A stretch of 64,000 bases of DNA from Branchipolynoe longqiensis (taxonomy: Eukaryota; Annelida; Polychaeta; Phyllodocida; Polynoidae). The stretch lies in assembly GCA_030323885.1 (NCBI GenBank), contig CM059196.1:37436348-37500347 (forward strand). Reading direction: 5' to 3'. Both the position numbers and the translations under genes were made by a program. The notes under the pieces are model-generated. The model worked only from the letters and a program-made list of their open reading frames with translations. It was not told the DNA's origin and did not search any database. Position 1 is the stretch's first letter. The number at the start of each line of letters is the position of its first letter. This document shows positions 43,466 through 53,285 of the stretch, one piece after another.

Positions 43466-43781
43466 ATAGTATAGTTATACGAGTCTTACCTTGGTACAGA
43501 TGATGGATAACTGTTGTTTTACCGAGGTATAAGCCTCGGATAGATGTGGGCTAGGGCCCTCCCGCCACACCCTGCCACATCTATTCCGTTGGTGTACCTT
43601 TTCGGTAAAGTAATAGTATCCATTGTTTGAAAGTCATTTTTATCCTCAATAAGTAGGTTAAGATTGCTGGTACCGGACGTGCTTACCTCTCCCTAGCCCA
43701 CATCTATCCGAGGCTTATACCTCGGTAAAACAACAGTTATCCATCATCTGTACCAAGGTAAGACTCGTATAACTATACTAT
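43466..43781. repeat. DIRS terminal foldback with perfect 91-bp arms
   Basis: 43466-43556 is the exact reverse complement of 43691-43781 over all 91 bases, with a 134-bp spacer. The arms contain TTGTTTTACCGAGGTATAAG and GATAGATGTGGGCTAGGG. In DIRS elements, terminal inverted repeats and an internal complementary region template completion of the circular cDNA. This structure corresponds to the right terminal repeat plus that region. Confidence 0.88.
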
Positions 43782-43790
43782 ATATAAGTA

Positions 43791-43985
43791 CAGTGAAGCC
43801 CATTATAACGTGGTCATTGCGGTCCATATAAAGTCATCACGAAAACAGCGGACTGGGGGAGTCACATTAAATTGAGGTTCAGTTTACTGACTTACCTTTG
43901 AATTAAAGAATTCTGCGTCCAATGAATTATCACGTTATATCCAAATTCGCGTTAAATCGGTGTGCGTTCTAACGGGGTTTCACTG
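43791..43985. mobile_element. Tigger-like MITE (CAGTGAAGCC family)
   Basis: CAGTGAAGCCCATTATAACG at the left and the inverted CGTTCTAACGGGGTTTCACTG at the right; TA precedes the left end. About 195 bp, no coding. Confidence 0.75.
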
Positions 43986-44463
43986 TGTGTGGTTGTAATA
44001 TGTTATGTATGAGAATTATGCGAGTATCAATCAGCTGTTCTACCAACATTTGTACCGTTTATCATTCACTGGTGTGTCCCCACCACACTAACCATGGCTG
44101 GGTTACTGCCTCACTACTACTAGTACTACACTAGCCACACACACAATTCTGACTGCAGATTATTTTCACTCAACCCACATATCTCAGTTCATGCAATTAG
44201 CACATGCAGCTTTCCATGGATTGCACATATATACCTACAAATATGATATATATATATATTCATACACAAAGATGGCATCACCTTGGGGGAATAAGAAGGT
44301 GGGAAATATATAGTGATCGCAGTCATACTCGTTGAGCAGGAATTAAACAACTGCTTAACCAGTGCACCCGCCTTTCTGAGTCGTGAGCGTATAGCACAGA
44401 CCCACTCAATAGCGGGTGAATCGAACACATCCCCAAACAGTGTGCGTAGGGTTAAAGGTCCAG
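43986..44463. other. Unassigned sequence
   Basis: No element recognised; an ATATATAT tract at 44248-44260. Confidence 0.4.
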
Positions 44464-45010
44464 ACAATGTTCAGCAATCTGCGCCTGGTTTTAATTCCGC
44501 TTCACTGACTGGGTGACGCTCTCAACTCTTCGTGATATGGCTGTCACCTTTGTATCCCAACAATGTTCAACAATCTGCGGCTGGTTTTAATTCCGCTTCT
44601 CTGACCGAGCGATGCTCTCAACTCTTTGTCTTGTGGCTGTCATCTACCTTCATGTCCCGACAATGTTCAACAATCTGCGCCTGGTTTTAATTTCGCTTCT
44701 CTGACCGAAACATGCTCTCAACTGTTTGTCATGTGGCTGTCACCTACCTTCATTTCCCGACCATGTTCAACAATCTGCGCCTGGTTTTAATTCCGCTTCT
44801 CTGACCGAGCGATGCTCTCAACTCTTTGTCATGTGGCTGTCACCTACCTTCATGTCCCGACAATGTTTAAAATCTGCGCCTGGTTTTAATTCCGCTTCTC
44901 TGACCGAGCGATGCTCTCAACTCTTTGTCATCTGACTGTCACCTTCATGTCCAGACAATGTTCAACAATTTGCACATGGTTTTAATTCTACTTCTCTAAC
45001 CGCGCGACAC
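44464..45010. repeat. 100-bp minisatellite running up to a splice acceptor
   Basis: The phrase CAATGTTCAACAATCTGCGC starts near 44465, 44561, 44661, 44761, 44861 and 44956, giving a 95-100 bp period. Units also share GGTTTTAATTCCGCTTCTCT and CGAGCGATGCTCTCAACTCT. The last unit blends into the intron end before the exon at 45033. Confidence 0.93.
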
Positions 45011-45032
45011 TCTGCTTTGTTTTTCTCCGCAG

Positions 45033-45186
45033 CGAGGGTGGCTTCCTGTCCTACTCTCAGTCGCAGGACTCCAAGGACAGCTTCGTCCCGGCCGTCCCGC
45101 CCAAGATGATGGGCAGCTACATCGAGGACAACTCCTCCCAGTCGGAGCAGACCTACGAACTCCCCGCCTACAACGACACATACATG
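45033..45186 (+). CDS. Host protein-coding exon, gene unidentified
   Basis: An internal exon of 154 bp (51 codons plus one base). The acceptor is a good polypyrimidine tract, TTGTTTTTCTCCGCAG, ending at 45032. The donor is GTCAGT at 45187, adequate rather than strong. The frame starting at 45034 reads EGGFLSYSQSQDSKDSFVPA and ends YELPAYNDTYM. It is GC-rich, uses C/G-ending codons almost throughout and has no stop, all unlike the flanking DNA. The Ser/Gln/Tyr-rich, hydrophilic peptide (SYIEDNSSQSEQTYELPAYN) would suit a disordered or cytoplasmic tail. I do not recognise the family. Neighbouring exons must lie outside the clear parts of the window. Confidence 0.75.
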
Positions 45187-45254
45187 GTCAGTGCTGCTTT
45201 CCTATCCAAAAAGTTGGGGGTGGCGGGGGAGATATATACTTCCTAGCCACACAC

Positions 45255-45490
45255 CGGACTCTGTGGCCGAATCGGTAGATTGCAGGCCTCCTGTGCGGAA
45301 GGTCGGGAGTTCGATTCCTGGTCTGGTCAAACCAATGACTTCCAAAATTGATACTTCCGAGCCATAACCCCTTCCTGATATGACCTTAGATGTATGTCCT
45401 ATCAAAATCTAATGGTCATAGCCGCTTCTTGATATGACCTTTGATGTGTGGCTTAGCAATATCTAATGGTCATAACATCTAATGGTCATG
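45255..45490 (+). mobile_element. SINE family A, body deleted, tail duplicated
   Basis: Good head (TGTGGCCGAATCGGTAGATT, GGAGTTCGATTCCTGG), then most of the body is missing. The end CCTGATATGACCTTAGATGT plus CTAATGGTCATA is repeated two to three times to 45490. It lies 70 bp downstream of the exon. Confidence 0.8.
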
Positions 45491-45504
45491 TATATAAACA
45501 TATA

Positions 45505-45831
45505 CAGATGAACCTTGATCCAACGGACACCGATGCAATGGATTCCAGATCCAACGGACACAATCCGCTAGAGTGATATCCGTAAGGCTAAGGACAAGCT
45601 TAGAAAATATACTGTAAAGTTTAATGTTGACTCTAGTAAGGATAAGAAGGGGGTCATTCATGTACGTAGGCATATGAAAGATCCCCAGAGGCATATGAAA
45701 GATCCCCAGAGTAAAGTAAAGGTGAATGTGCGTGGGGTAGAGCCCCTGGAAAATTTTGTTGCTGCAACGGACAAACAGCTTTAACGGACAACTGCTCCCC
45801 CCTATTAGTCCGTTGGATCGAGGTTCATCTG
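45505..45831. mobile_element. Pogo-like element (CAGATGAACCTTGATCCAACG family)
   Basis: CAGATGAACCTTGATCCAAC and the inverted GTTGGATCGAGGTTCATCTG, flanked by TA at 45503-45504 and 45832-45833. It is 327 bp. Subterminal TCCAACGGACAC words are repeated. An internal 20-bp direct repeat GGCATATGAAAGATCCCCAG occurs at about 45669 and 45691. Confidence 0.82.
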
Positions 45832-46073
45832 TATATATATCCAAAATTAGCACTAGTTATATGTGCATATCTGTCTTCAAACGACAACTCTGCATCCGAC
45901 AGAATGTTATTCTGCCGTAAATAGTGCCATGTCGTTAAAGGGACAGTCAAATGAGACAAAAACATGGAAAAAAAACGTTCGCACATGGTAGGGGTTCGGG
46001 GAAAACAAGGGTTGCTGAAGACAGATTCTACTGTAGAATATATCGCCTCGTCCATACACACTGCTTCAGCTTA

Positions 46074-46236
46074 CCACTAGGTGGCAGCACCATTGCCGAC
46101 CGCAAAGCCTTGAGCTTGGAGAAGCTGTTTAGTACTGCAATATGCCACTAGGTGGCAGTACTTGATGGCCATGTCTATACACACCAGCTTTCTGCATTTA
46201 GGTGGAGTTTGTTTGCACTGTTAGGTGGCGCCACCT
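46074..46236 (+). promoter_or_regulatory. Cluster of CTCF-like motifs
   Basis: CCACTAGGTGGCAGCAC (46074-46090), CCACTAGGTGGCAGTAC (46146-46162) and AGGTGGCGCCACCT (46223-46236). The first two match the animal CTCF core consensus, roughly CCASNAGRKGGC, and the third is a palindrome of two half-overlapping cores. The spacing is about 72-77 bp. Function is inferred from the motif only. Confidence 0.45.
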
Positions 46237-46544
46237 GTCGTCACTGGCCGGACTCAGGCATCTTTACAAATTACAGGTAATATATAGCCCCCCCCCCTTG
46301 GGGACAGGGAGGGGGGGCTATATGCAGAGGTGCGGTGCAGAGGTGATTGATGAGGTGCAGAGGTGATTGTCTCCCGACCTATATGTCAATGGTCGAGATG
46401 TTGTCACCCCTCTCCATGCAGTCGGAGACATCGTCAACACTATTGTAGGAGTGACAGTTGGCTCAGGGTATAGGAGGCGGGGGGAGTAGAGAATGACCCG
46501 CTCCACAGCAAATAACATGGAAGAAGATGGTAATGGGAAACATT

Positions 46545-46966
46545 TAAGGGGCTGCCGTTATTTATATCCACATAATAAATTATATAGTACATATATATCA
46601 CTTCAAATATCTTTCCAGAGCTAATGTTTTAAACTAAAGTTACTTCAAACAAAATTAAAGCAGAGTCTAATGATAACCTCATACATTTATCTATTATATA
46701 TATAGATTTGTTTGTTGTTGTTTTACGCCTCCTGGGAGACTGGGCCGCCGTCATCAGGAACCGATACCCCACTCAGTGATATTATCCTAATGCTGAGAAA
46801 TTTAGTCTGGCATTGTGACATAAAAGTACCAAGCTGCAATACATATTTAATGAATGCACTAGTATCTAAATTGAATATGTGGGATAGATTCTAGGTAAAT
46901 GTCATGTCTGGTGTTGTTGTTGTTGTTGAATATTTGATGCTTTTCTCGGATCATGCAGTGGTTTAA
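46545..46966. mobile_element. MITE family K copy interrupted by a SINE fragment
   Basis: Diverged family-K interior (ACTTCAAATATCTTTCCAGA, AAAGTTACTTCAAAC) and right end GGATCATGCAGTGGTTTAA. The SINE piece at 46708-46800 is inserted in it. Confidence 0.5.
46708..46800 (-). mobile_element. SINE fragment, reverse
   Basis: TTTGTTTGTTGTTGTTTTAC followed, after a deletion, by CTGGGAGACTGGGCCGCC and CCCACTCAGTGATATTATCC. Confidence 0.75.
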
Positions 46967-47165
46967 AAACCACCGCAGATAAAAGAGAAATCTGAGAGGG
47001 CAGGAGAATGGCAGCAACCCCTATGGTAAAACTACCGCGTTAACCCTTGAACTCATACTCTCTGGTGCGGTAAAATCCAGCCAGGTGGCGCCACCATAGT
47101 GTTAGGACGCCTAAACTGAGCTCGGTAAGCATCCAAGCTCAGACTAAGATGCAGGGATCCCATTT

Positions 47166-47232
47166 CTCAGCGAAATCGCTGATTTAAGCGAAATCGCTGA
47201 TTTAAGCGCCATCGCCGATTTCAGCGAAAAAC
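47166..47232. repeat. 18-bp repeat GCGAAATCGCTGATTTAA
   Basis: Three to four units of an 18-bp motif, each containing the near-palindrome CAGCGAAATCGCTG. Confidence 0.8.
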
Positions 47233-47404
47233 TGAGTTTCCAAATCAACGAGAAAGAAAACCCTGTCCGCAAAAAAACTGTTACTTTTAAATATTTGTTA
47301 GTCTTATTCAAACAGTTGGAATTTCAAGGCCAACATATGTCCCAAGTTTGCGCTAATAGCTCGGCTTGATTTCCACAGTTTCTGTTGTTGGAGACCACTT
47401 TCAT
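47233..47404. other. Unassigned short stretch
   Basis: No element recognised. Confidence 0.4.
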
Positions 47405-47688
47405 CCCTGGGTAAGAATGGAGTTCGAATCCCGGCTAAGTCAAACCACTGACTTACAAAATTGATTCTGGTCGCTTCTTAACCTGTTACTATGATAGGAC
47501 AAGGACTGGTTAGCTCAGTATCAGGATAATGTGACATTGGGAATTTGGGTCATGGTTCCGGCAGTTTGGTTTCCCAGTGGGGCAGCACTATAAAGTCACT
47601 ATGAGTGCGCACTGTTACAATTCTCAATACCCATCCTGATATGACCTGAGATGTTGACATGATGTAAAACGCCAACAAACAATTGTAG
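47405..47688 (+). mobile_element. SINE family A, forward, head truncated
   Basis: Starts at AGAATGGAGTTCGAATCCCG (B-box) and ends GTAAAACGCCAACAAACAAT. Confidence 0.85.
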
Positions 47689-48045
47689 AGCGTCTGATTC
47701 CCGTGCAAGAGGTCATGCGTTCGATCCCCTGGCAGGGGAATCAGACACTTACAACAATTGGTACTTTTTGCTAACTTGTCTGGCACCTGACATTACTGGT
47801 ATCGCCTGGCAGTTCAGTGGGAAGATAATGTAATTGAGTGAACTTGTCATGGTGATGATGGGAAGGTGTCCCTTTCGGCAGCACTATAAAGCCGTCGGGA
47901 ATACACATGGCACCAAGTCGATACCTGTCGTAATAACCTCAGATAATGCTCGGGCATGAAACCCCAATCAATCAATCACTCAATCAAATCCCGTCCTGAT
48001 ATGACCTTAGATGTTGCCAGGACGTAAAACTCCAACAACCAACAA
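47689..48045 (+). mobile_element. SINE family D plus family A tail
   Basis: A diverged relative: head GAGCGTCTGATTCCCGTGCA, body GGCAGCACTATAAAGCCGTC, tail CATGAAACCCCAATCAATCA. Then at 47995 comes a separate family-A tail (CTGATATGACCTTAGATGTT...CCAACAACC). A further family-D-like copy is at 61983-62160. Confidence 0.65.
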
Positions 48046-48337
48046 CTCATCTCAAATCTCCTCTATAATAAAATAAAATATGCTACAGATGACATATTAC
48101 GATGACAATTTTGTTGTTGTGAAATGGCATTTCCTGATTTCAATGAAGGTAATCTTGCAGATCATTTAATATGTATTATGTACCCAACTGTTTGTTGGCA
48201 GGCAATACCATGCTCTTCTCCTGCCAAGGGGCCACCTTTCACTCACAGTTCGACAACTATTTCACTCAATCTCTAAGTATGAAGAGAACAAAAAAAATGG
48301 CGGGCAAGAGGTTTGTGAAGAGTGTTAATACAGTGGG
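48046..48337. other. Unassigned sequence
   Basis: No exon or element supported. Confidence 0.4.
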
Positions 48338-48670
48338 TTGGTTGGGTGGTTGTTGGAGTTTTATGTCCTGGCAACATCTAGCATCATATCAGGATGGGTG
48401 CCGACTTGCGACAGTGTGCACTCATTGCAACTTTATAGTGCTGTCCCATTGGGAACTCAGGCCACTGGCACCATGACCTGATATCCCACTCAGTCACATT
48501 ATCCTGACACTGATCTAACCGGTCCTTGCCCTACCCTATTAATGCCGAGCGCCAGGCTAGGAAGAGACAAATATCAATGTTATAAGTCATTGGCTTGACT
48601 CGACCGGGAATCAAACTCCCGATCTCCCGCATGGGAGGCCTGCGCTCTACCGATTCAGCCACCGCGCCCG
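48338..48670 (-). mobile_element. SINE family A, full length, reverse
   Basis: GGTTGGTTGGGTGGTTGTTG tail to the head CTACCGATTCAGCCACCGCG. Confidence 0.9.
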
Positions 48671-48931
48671 GTAATACAGTGGGCATTCTACAACTGCAGG
48701 TGCTTGTGGCAATTACTTTTTTTTTTTTTAGGATTGTGATTAGTAAATTGATCACCGGAGACGCTCACCTCCCTGGTGCCGTGACGTCTGCCCTGTCACG
48801 TGACCACTGAGGGGTGCCGGAAGCTGCGCCCGTTGCCTCATCAGGCGGCACATTGTTTGTTTAGGCAACACGCAAGTAACCAGTGGAGGTTGTGCGGCGG
48901 TAAAGCGCATTCTATAGCCAAGGGAACCAGA

Positions 48932-49262
48932 CGGGATGGCCGAATGAGTTGAGTGTCTGTCTCCTGTTTTGGTAGATCGTGGGATTTGAACCCATGGGTT
49001 TGAACCATTTTCGAGTCTGACTTAAAAATTGATACTTGTCGCTTCCTAGCTTGGTGCTCGGCACTAATAGGAAAAGGCAAGGACTGGTTAGCTCAGTGTC
49101 AAGATAATGTGACTGAATGGGATATCAGGTCATGGTGCTAGTGGCCCGGTCTCCCAGTGTGGTAGCACTATAAAGTCACCATGAGTGCACATTGTCGCAA
49201 GTCAGTACTCATCCTGATATGATCTTAGATGTTGCCAGGACATAAACCTCCAACCAATCAGA
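48932..49262 (+). mobile_element. SINE family B, full length, forward
   Basis: Head GACGGGATGGCCGAATGAGT, a duplicated B-box area (GGATTTGAACCCATGGGTTT), body, and tail with CATAAACCTCCAACCAATC. Confidence 0.88.
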
Positions 49263-49451
49263 TGCAACTGTCATCAAAGTGATGTGGGTTTACATCTCAA
49301 GTAGTCTTTGCAGCCACCCCCGCCCCCCTTCGATCCCTACCCGCCAGAGATAGGTTCAATGTGCTGTATAAGGCTTGAGTTGTATAATTGGGGATTAAGG
49401 GTTACTTGTCTGGGGATCTGGCTCGTACAATCCGTGCACAAGTAGACACCA

Positions 49452-49768
49452 GCTCGGACGCGGTGGCCGAATCGGTAAAGGTTCAGGCTTCCTGTGCGGA
49501 AGGTCAGGAGTTCTAATGCAGGTCGAGTCAAAACAATGATTTACAAAATTGATACTTATTGCTACCTAGCCTGGCGCTCGGTATTAATAGGATAGGATGA
49601 GGACTGGTCAGCACACTATCGGGATAATTTGACTGAGTGGGAAATCGGGGCCTGGTCTCCCAGTGGGGCAGCACTATAAAGTCATCCCGAGTGTACATAG
49701 GTTACAAGTCGGTACCCATCTTGATATGACCTTAAATGTTGTCAGGATGTAAAACCCCAACAAACAAA
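49452..49768 (+). mobile_element. SINE family A, full length, forward
   Basis: Head CGGACGCGGTGGCCGAATCG, a mutated B-box (GGAGTTCTAATGCAGG), and the body to GTAAAACCCCAACAAACAAA. Confidence 0.88.
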
Positions 49769-49839
49769 CTGTAAACTGAGCCCATACTGGAGGCCTAACC
49801 TCATAACGCAGACCCCACCCCCCAAACCACCCACCCACA

Positions 49840-49895
49840 CACAAACCCACACACATACACACACACATACACACACACACACATACACACACACA
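49840..49895. repeat. CA microsatellite
   Basis: ACACACAC/ACACATAC tract. Confidence 0.95.
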
Positions 49896-50394
49896 TCTCT
49901 GGCTAGGTCTCAGACGCCACTGTTGAACTCTGTCCGTCAATCATCCCTCTTCTTTATCCAATTAATTTCTGGGCGTCTATTTGATCGTTTTGTTATGAGT
50001 TGAATATTCAGTAGTGCATGAAGATTGACTGACGCTGTAAAAAAAAAGGAAACTCTTTGCGCAACCGGTTCATTGCGGGCGGGGTTATGATCAGAAAGTA
50101 GTTTCATCACCGATCTGTTCGAACTAGGAGATAGTTATGTAAAGCGTGAGGGGCACTGCTCACGTGATTATAAGCGGAAGCTGAACTTTGGAGGAAGCCG
50201 GATGTGGTACACAAAGTGTGCCGTAAGTGGGTCTCTTGTGGTTCCGCAGTGTTCTCCCTGGTCACAGCTGAATGTGAAACTGCGGTAATCTCGGTATATG
50301 GCATATCATGATTAGGGTGGGGGCCTAGGGATTGCTCAGATTACACTCACTGAATAGGGGAAGCTATTGCAGAAGCCATTGAATAGCCAGAAAG
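49896..50394. other. Unassigned sequence
   Basis: No exon or element supported. Confidence 0.4.
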
Positions 50395-50830
50395 TGCTAG
50401 GAAGCAAGCGTTGAAGCCATTGTATCTTGGAAGCGAATGTGGAAGCCATCATAACCAGGAAGCGAATGTGGAAGCCATCATATCCCGGAAGCGAATGTGG
50501 AAGCCATCAGATCCAGGAAGCGAATGTGTAAGCCATCAGATCCAGAGAGGGATTGGAAGCGAATATGGAAGCTATCATGTCCAGAAAGCTTTCGGAAGCC
50601 AATGTGAAACCACCACATCCAGAAAGTGCTTAGAAGAAATTGGAAGCCACTGTATCTAGAAAGTGTTTAGAAGTTAGCATTGAAGCCATCATATCTAGAA
50701 AGTGCCTGGAAATTACTGTAGAAGCCACTGTATCTAGAAAATGCTTAGAAGTAAATGTAGAAGCCAGAACGGGTTTGGAACTGAGTGTAGAAGCCAGAAA
50801 AGCAGGTAGAAGTTACTCTGCAAGCCAAAT
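50395..50830. repeat. GAAGCGAATGTGGAAGCCATC repeat (~33-36 bp)
   Basis: About 12 degenerate units of GGAAGCGAATGTGGAAGCCA plus TCATATCCA. The array reappears at 51180-51320 after 350 bp of other DNA. Confidence 0.9.
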
Positions 50831-51179
50831 TCACAAGATATAAATATTCTAAACTAGAATTATCTTCTTTTTTTGTCTCTATGTCTCATCTTCATATCTC
50901 CTAAGATCATGCACAAAGGCAACATCTTGAAAACAAATAAAAAGTGTAGAAAAGATGTAAACATGATGAAGAAAGGTGTGTGCCTGATGATAGTCTTTTG
51001 ACGTCATTATTCTGATGGAGAAAGCACTCTCACTGCGCGCATTTTGCTAATAGTTCTCAGAGCAGTGCGACAGGGCACATTTTTCTAACAATTTGCAGAG
51101 CAGTCCCACAGAACCCACGTTGCCAACTAGTTCGCTATAAACAAAAATGAAATGTTAAGATCATATTGCATGGCCAAAT

Positions 51180-51320
51180 ATTGTGGAAGCCCATGTGTCC
51201 AGAAAGCTTTCGGAAGCCAATGTGAAACCACCATATCCAGAAAGAGCTTAGAAGAAATTGGAAGCCACTCTATCTAGAAAGCGCTTAGAAGCGAATGTAG
51301 AAGCCGTTGTATCCAGAAGC
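51180..51320. repeat. Outlying block of the GAAGCC repeat
   Basis: Four units with GAAAGCTTTCGGAAGCCAAT, nearly identical to the units at 50580-50640. The separation suggests an insertion or a duplication. Confidence 0.85.
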
Positions 51321-51485
51321 CAAGTCTGAGTGAAACCAATGACATACTAATTTATATTTGTCATTACATAGCTGGCGCTCAACATTGTACTGCTAAGATA
51401 GGGCAAAGAGCAATGGAATGAGGAAGTCAAATTTATGTGTTTGAAATTTGCTATGCATAATCAATGCGTGTAAAGCAAGAGTGAA
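51310..51485 (+). mobile_element. SINE family E, partial
   Basis: TGAAACCAATGACATACTAA, then GCAATGGAATGAGGAAGTCA and GAAATTTGCTATGCATAATC, parallel to 18950-19160. Confidence 0.55.
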
Positions 51486-51780
51486 AGTAATATATTTATA
51501 AGAAATTTGGAAAAAGAATGTTCTCCAAACTTTCCCGTATTAGTCAAGTGAGGAGTGAAGCATATTTTATTGGGGGTTTTCAGCTGGTTAATAAGAAAAT
51601 TGTGAAATAAACCTTTTCTGAAGAGCATGTATAGTGAGAGCTATGTCCACAGCCTAAGTTCTTGCCACCACTATCAGAGTTTGTTGTGGAAATCTTAGAT
51701 GAGACCTATATTAAAGGGTATGCTGTGCAATGAGCTGCAACCTACAATATTAGTTATCATAACTTCCACCAGAGGGAAGG

Positions 51781-52118
51781 TTTGTTTGTTGTTGTTTTAT
51801 GTCCTAGCAACATCTAAGGTCATATCAGGACGGGTACCGACTTGTGACAGTGCGCACTCATGGCAACTTTATAGTGCTGTCCCACTGGGAAATCAGGCCG
51901 CCGGCACCATGACCTGGTATCCCACTCAGTCACATTATCCTGACACTGAGCACACCAGTCCTTGCCCTATCCTAATAATGCCGAGCGCCTGGCTAGGAAG
52001 CGACAAGTATCAATTTGAAAGTCATTGGTTTGACTCGACCGGGACTCGAACCCACGACCCCACGATCTACCAGCGCGGGAGACGGACGCTCTAACTCATT
52101 CGGCCATCCCGTCTGGTC
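51781..52118 (-). mobile_element. SINE family B, full length, reverse, with target duplication
   Basis: Bounded by CCAGAGGGAAGG at 51769-51780 and 52119-52130, an exact 12-bp duplication, and complete from GTTGTTGTTTTATGTCCTAG to the CGGCCATCCCGTCTGGTC head. It inserted into one unit of the 125-bp repeat. Confidence 0.93.
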
Positions 52119-52416
52119 CCAGAGGGAAGGTGGGTAGTGGAAAATCTAAGACCTATTTCAAAGAATATGCTGAATCAATGAGCCGCTACCCACAGGATTA
52201 GTTCTTGTAACTGCCACCAGAGGGAAGGTTGGTGGTGGAAATCCTCTGTGAGATGTAACCTAGTCCACAGAGCATGCCACCCAGTGAACTGCTACCCACA
52301 CCATTAGTTCTGGCACTGCCGTCCGAGGGGAGGTTAATGGTGGAAATCTTCGATAAGGCCTATTTTAAAGAGCATGCTGAATCAATGAGCCTCTACCCAC
52401 GGGATTAGGACTAGAC

Positions 52417-52915
52417 GGATGGCCGAATGAGTTAGACTGGTTGGCTCAGTGTCAGGATAATGTGACTGAGTGGGATATCAGGTCATGGTGCTGGCGGCCT
52501 GGTCTTCCAGTGGGGCAGCACTATAAAGTCGCCATGAGTGCGCACCGTCACAAGTCGATACCTGTTCTGATATGACCTTAGATGTTGCTAGGATGTAAAA
52601 CAACAACAAACAAATCCCATGTTGGTAGATTGTGGGGTCGTGGGTTCGAACCCTGGTCGAGTCAAACCGATGACTTAAAAATTGATACTTCTTGCTTCCT
52701 AGCCTGGCACTCGGCATTATTAGGAGAGGAAAAGGACTGGTTGGCTCAGTGTCAGGATAATGTGACTGAGTGGAATATCAGGTCATGGTGCTGGCGGCCC
52801 TGTCTTCCAGTGGGGCAGCACTATAAAGTTGTCATGAGTGTGCACTGTCACAAGTCGGTACCCATCCTGATATGACCTTAGATGTTGCTAGGATGTAAAA
52901 CAAAAACAAACAAAC
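52417..52915 (+). mobile_element. SINE family B with a second 5'-truncated copy inside its head
   Basis: The head starts at 52420 (GACGGATGGCCGAATGAGTT). Then a 5'-truncated copy (GACTGGTTGGCTCAG at 52435 to CAACAACAAACAAAT at 52616) intervenes. The first head then continues (CCCATGTTGGTAGATTGTGG) to a complete body and tail. The composite is bounded by CACGGGATTAG and CACAGGATTAG. Confidence 0.82.
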
Positions 52916-53285
52916 ACAGGATTAGTTCTTGTAATTGCCACCAGAGGGAAGGTTGGTGGTGGAAATCCTCTATTCGACCTTTTGCCCAGAGTATTCCACA
53001 CAGTGAACCATTTGTTCAGGTACCACCACCATCATCAGGGGGGAAGGGCGTATTTGCTAGTGAAAATCATCTAGAAGATTGTGCGCATGGTTGCTCTTTT
53101 TGGTAAAACCTGCCACATGCGGCTTTTAACTCCCCTGGGAGGAAGTGTACTGTAGACTGTCTGGTCACGTCTAATTGACTTTAACCCGAGCCGTCTGACC
53201 AATCCACGCAGTTCGCCTCATGGACTAACGCCACCTGAACCTTTCATTAAACTATTCTTATAGTTTCTACTCCACACATTCAGCA

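Larger units (their letters stand above)
38402..43781 (+). mobile_element. DIRS-like tyrosine-recombinase retrotransposon, forward
   Basis: The left end enters the window from the gap inside the terminal repeat (AGAGGTAAGCACGTCC, matching the inverse of the right end). After about 700 bp of leader come a gag-like region (39116-40462), an RT/RNase H/methyltransferase-like region (40237-42379), a tyrosine recombinase overlapping it (42229-43338), and a terminal foldback (43466-43781). This order, the overlapping frames and the absence of LTRs and integrase define DIRS-order elements, which insert by recombination without target duplication. It is probably only recently inactive. Confidence 0.92.
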
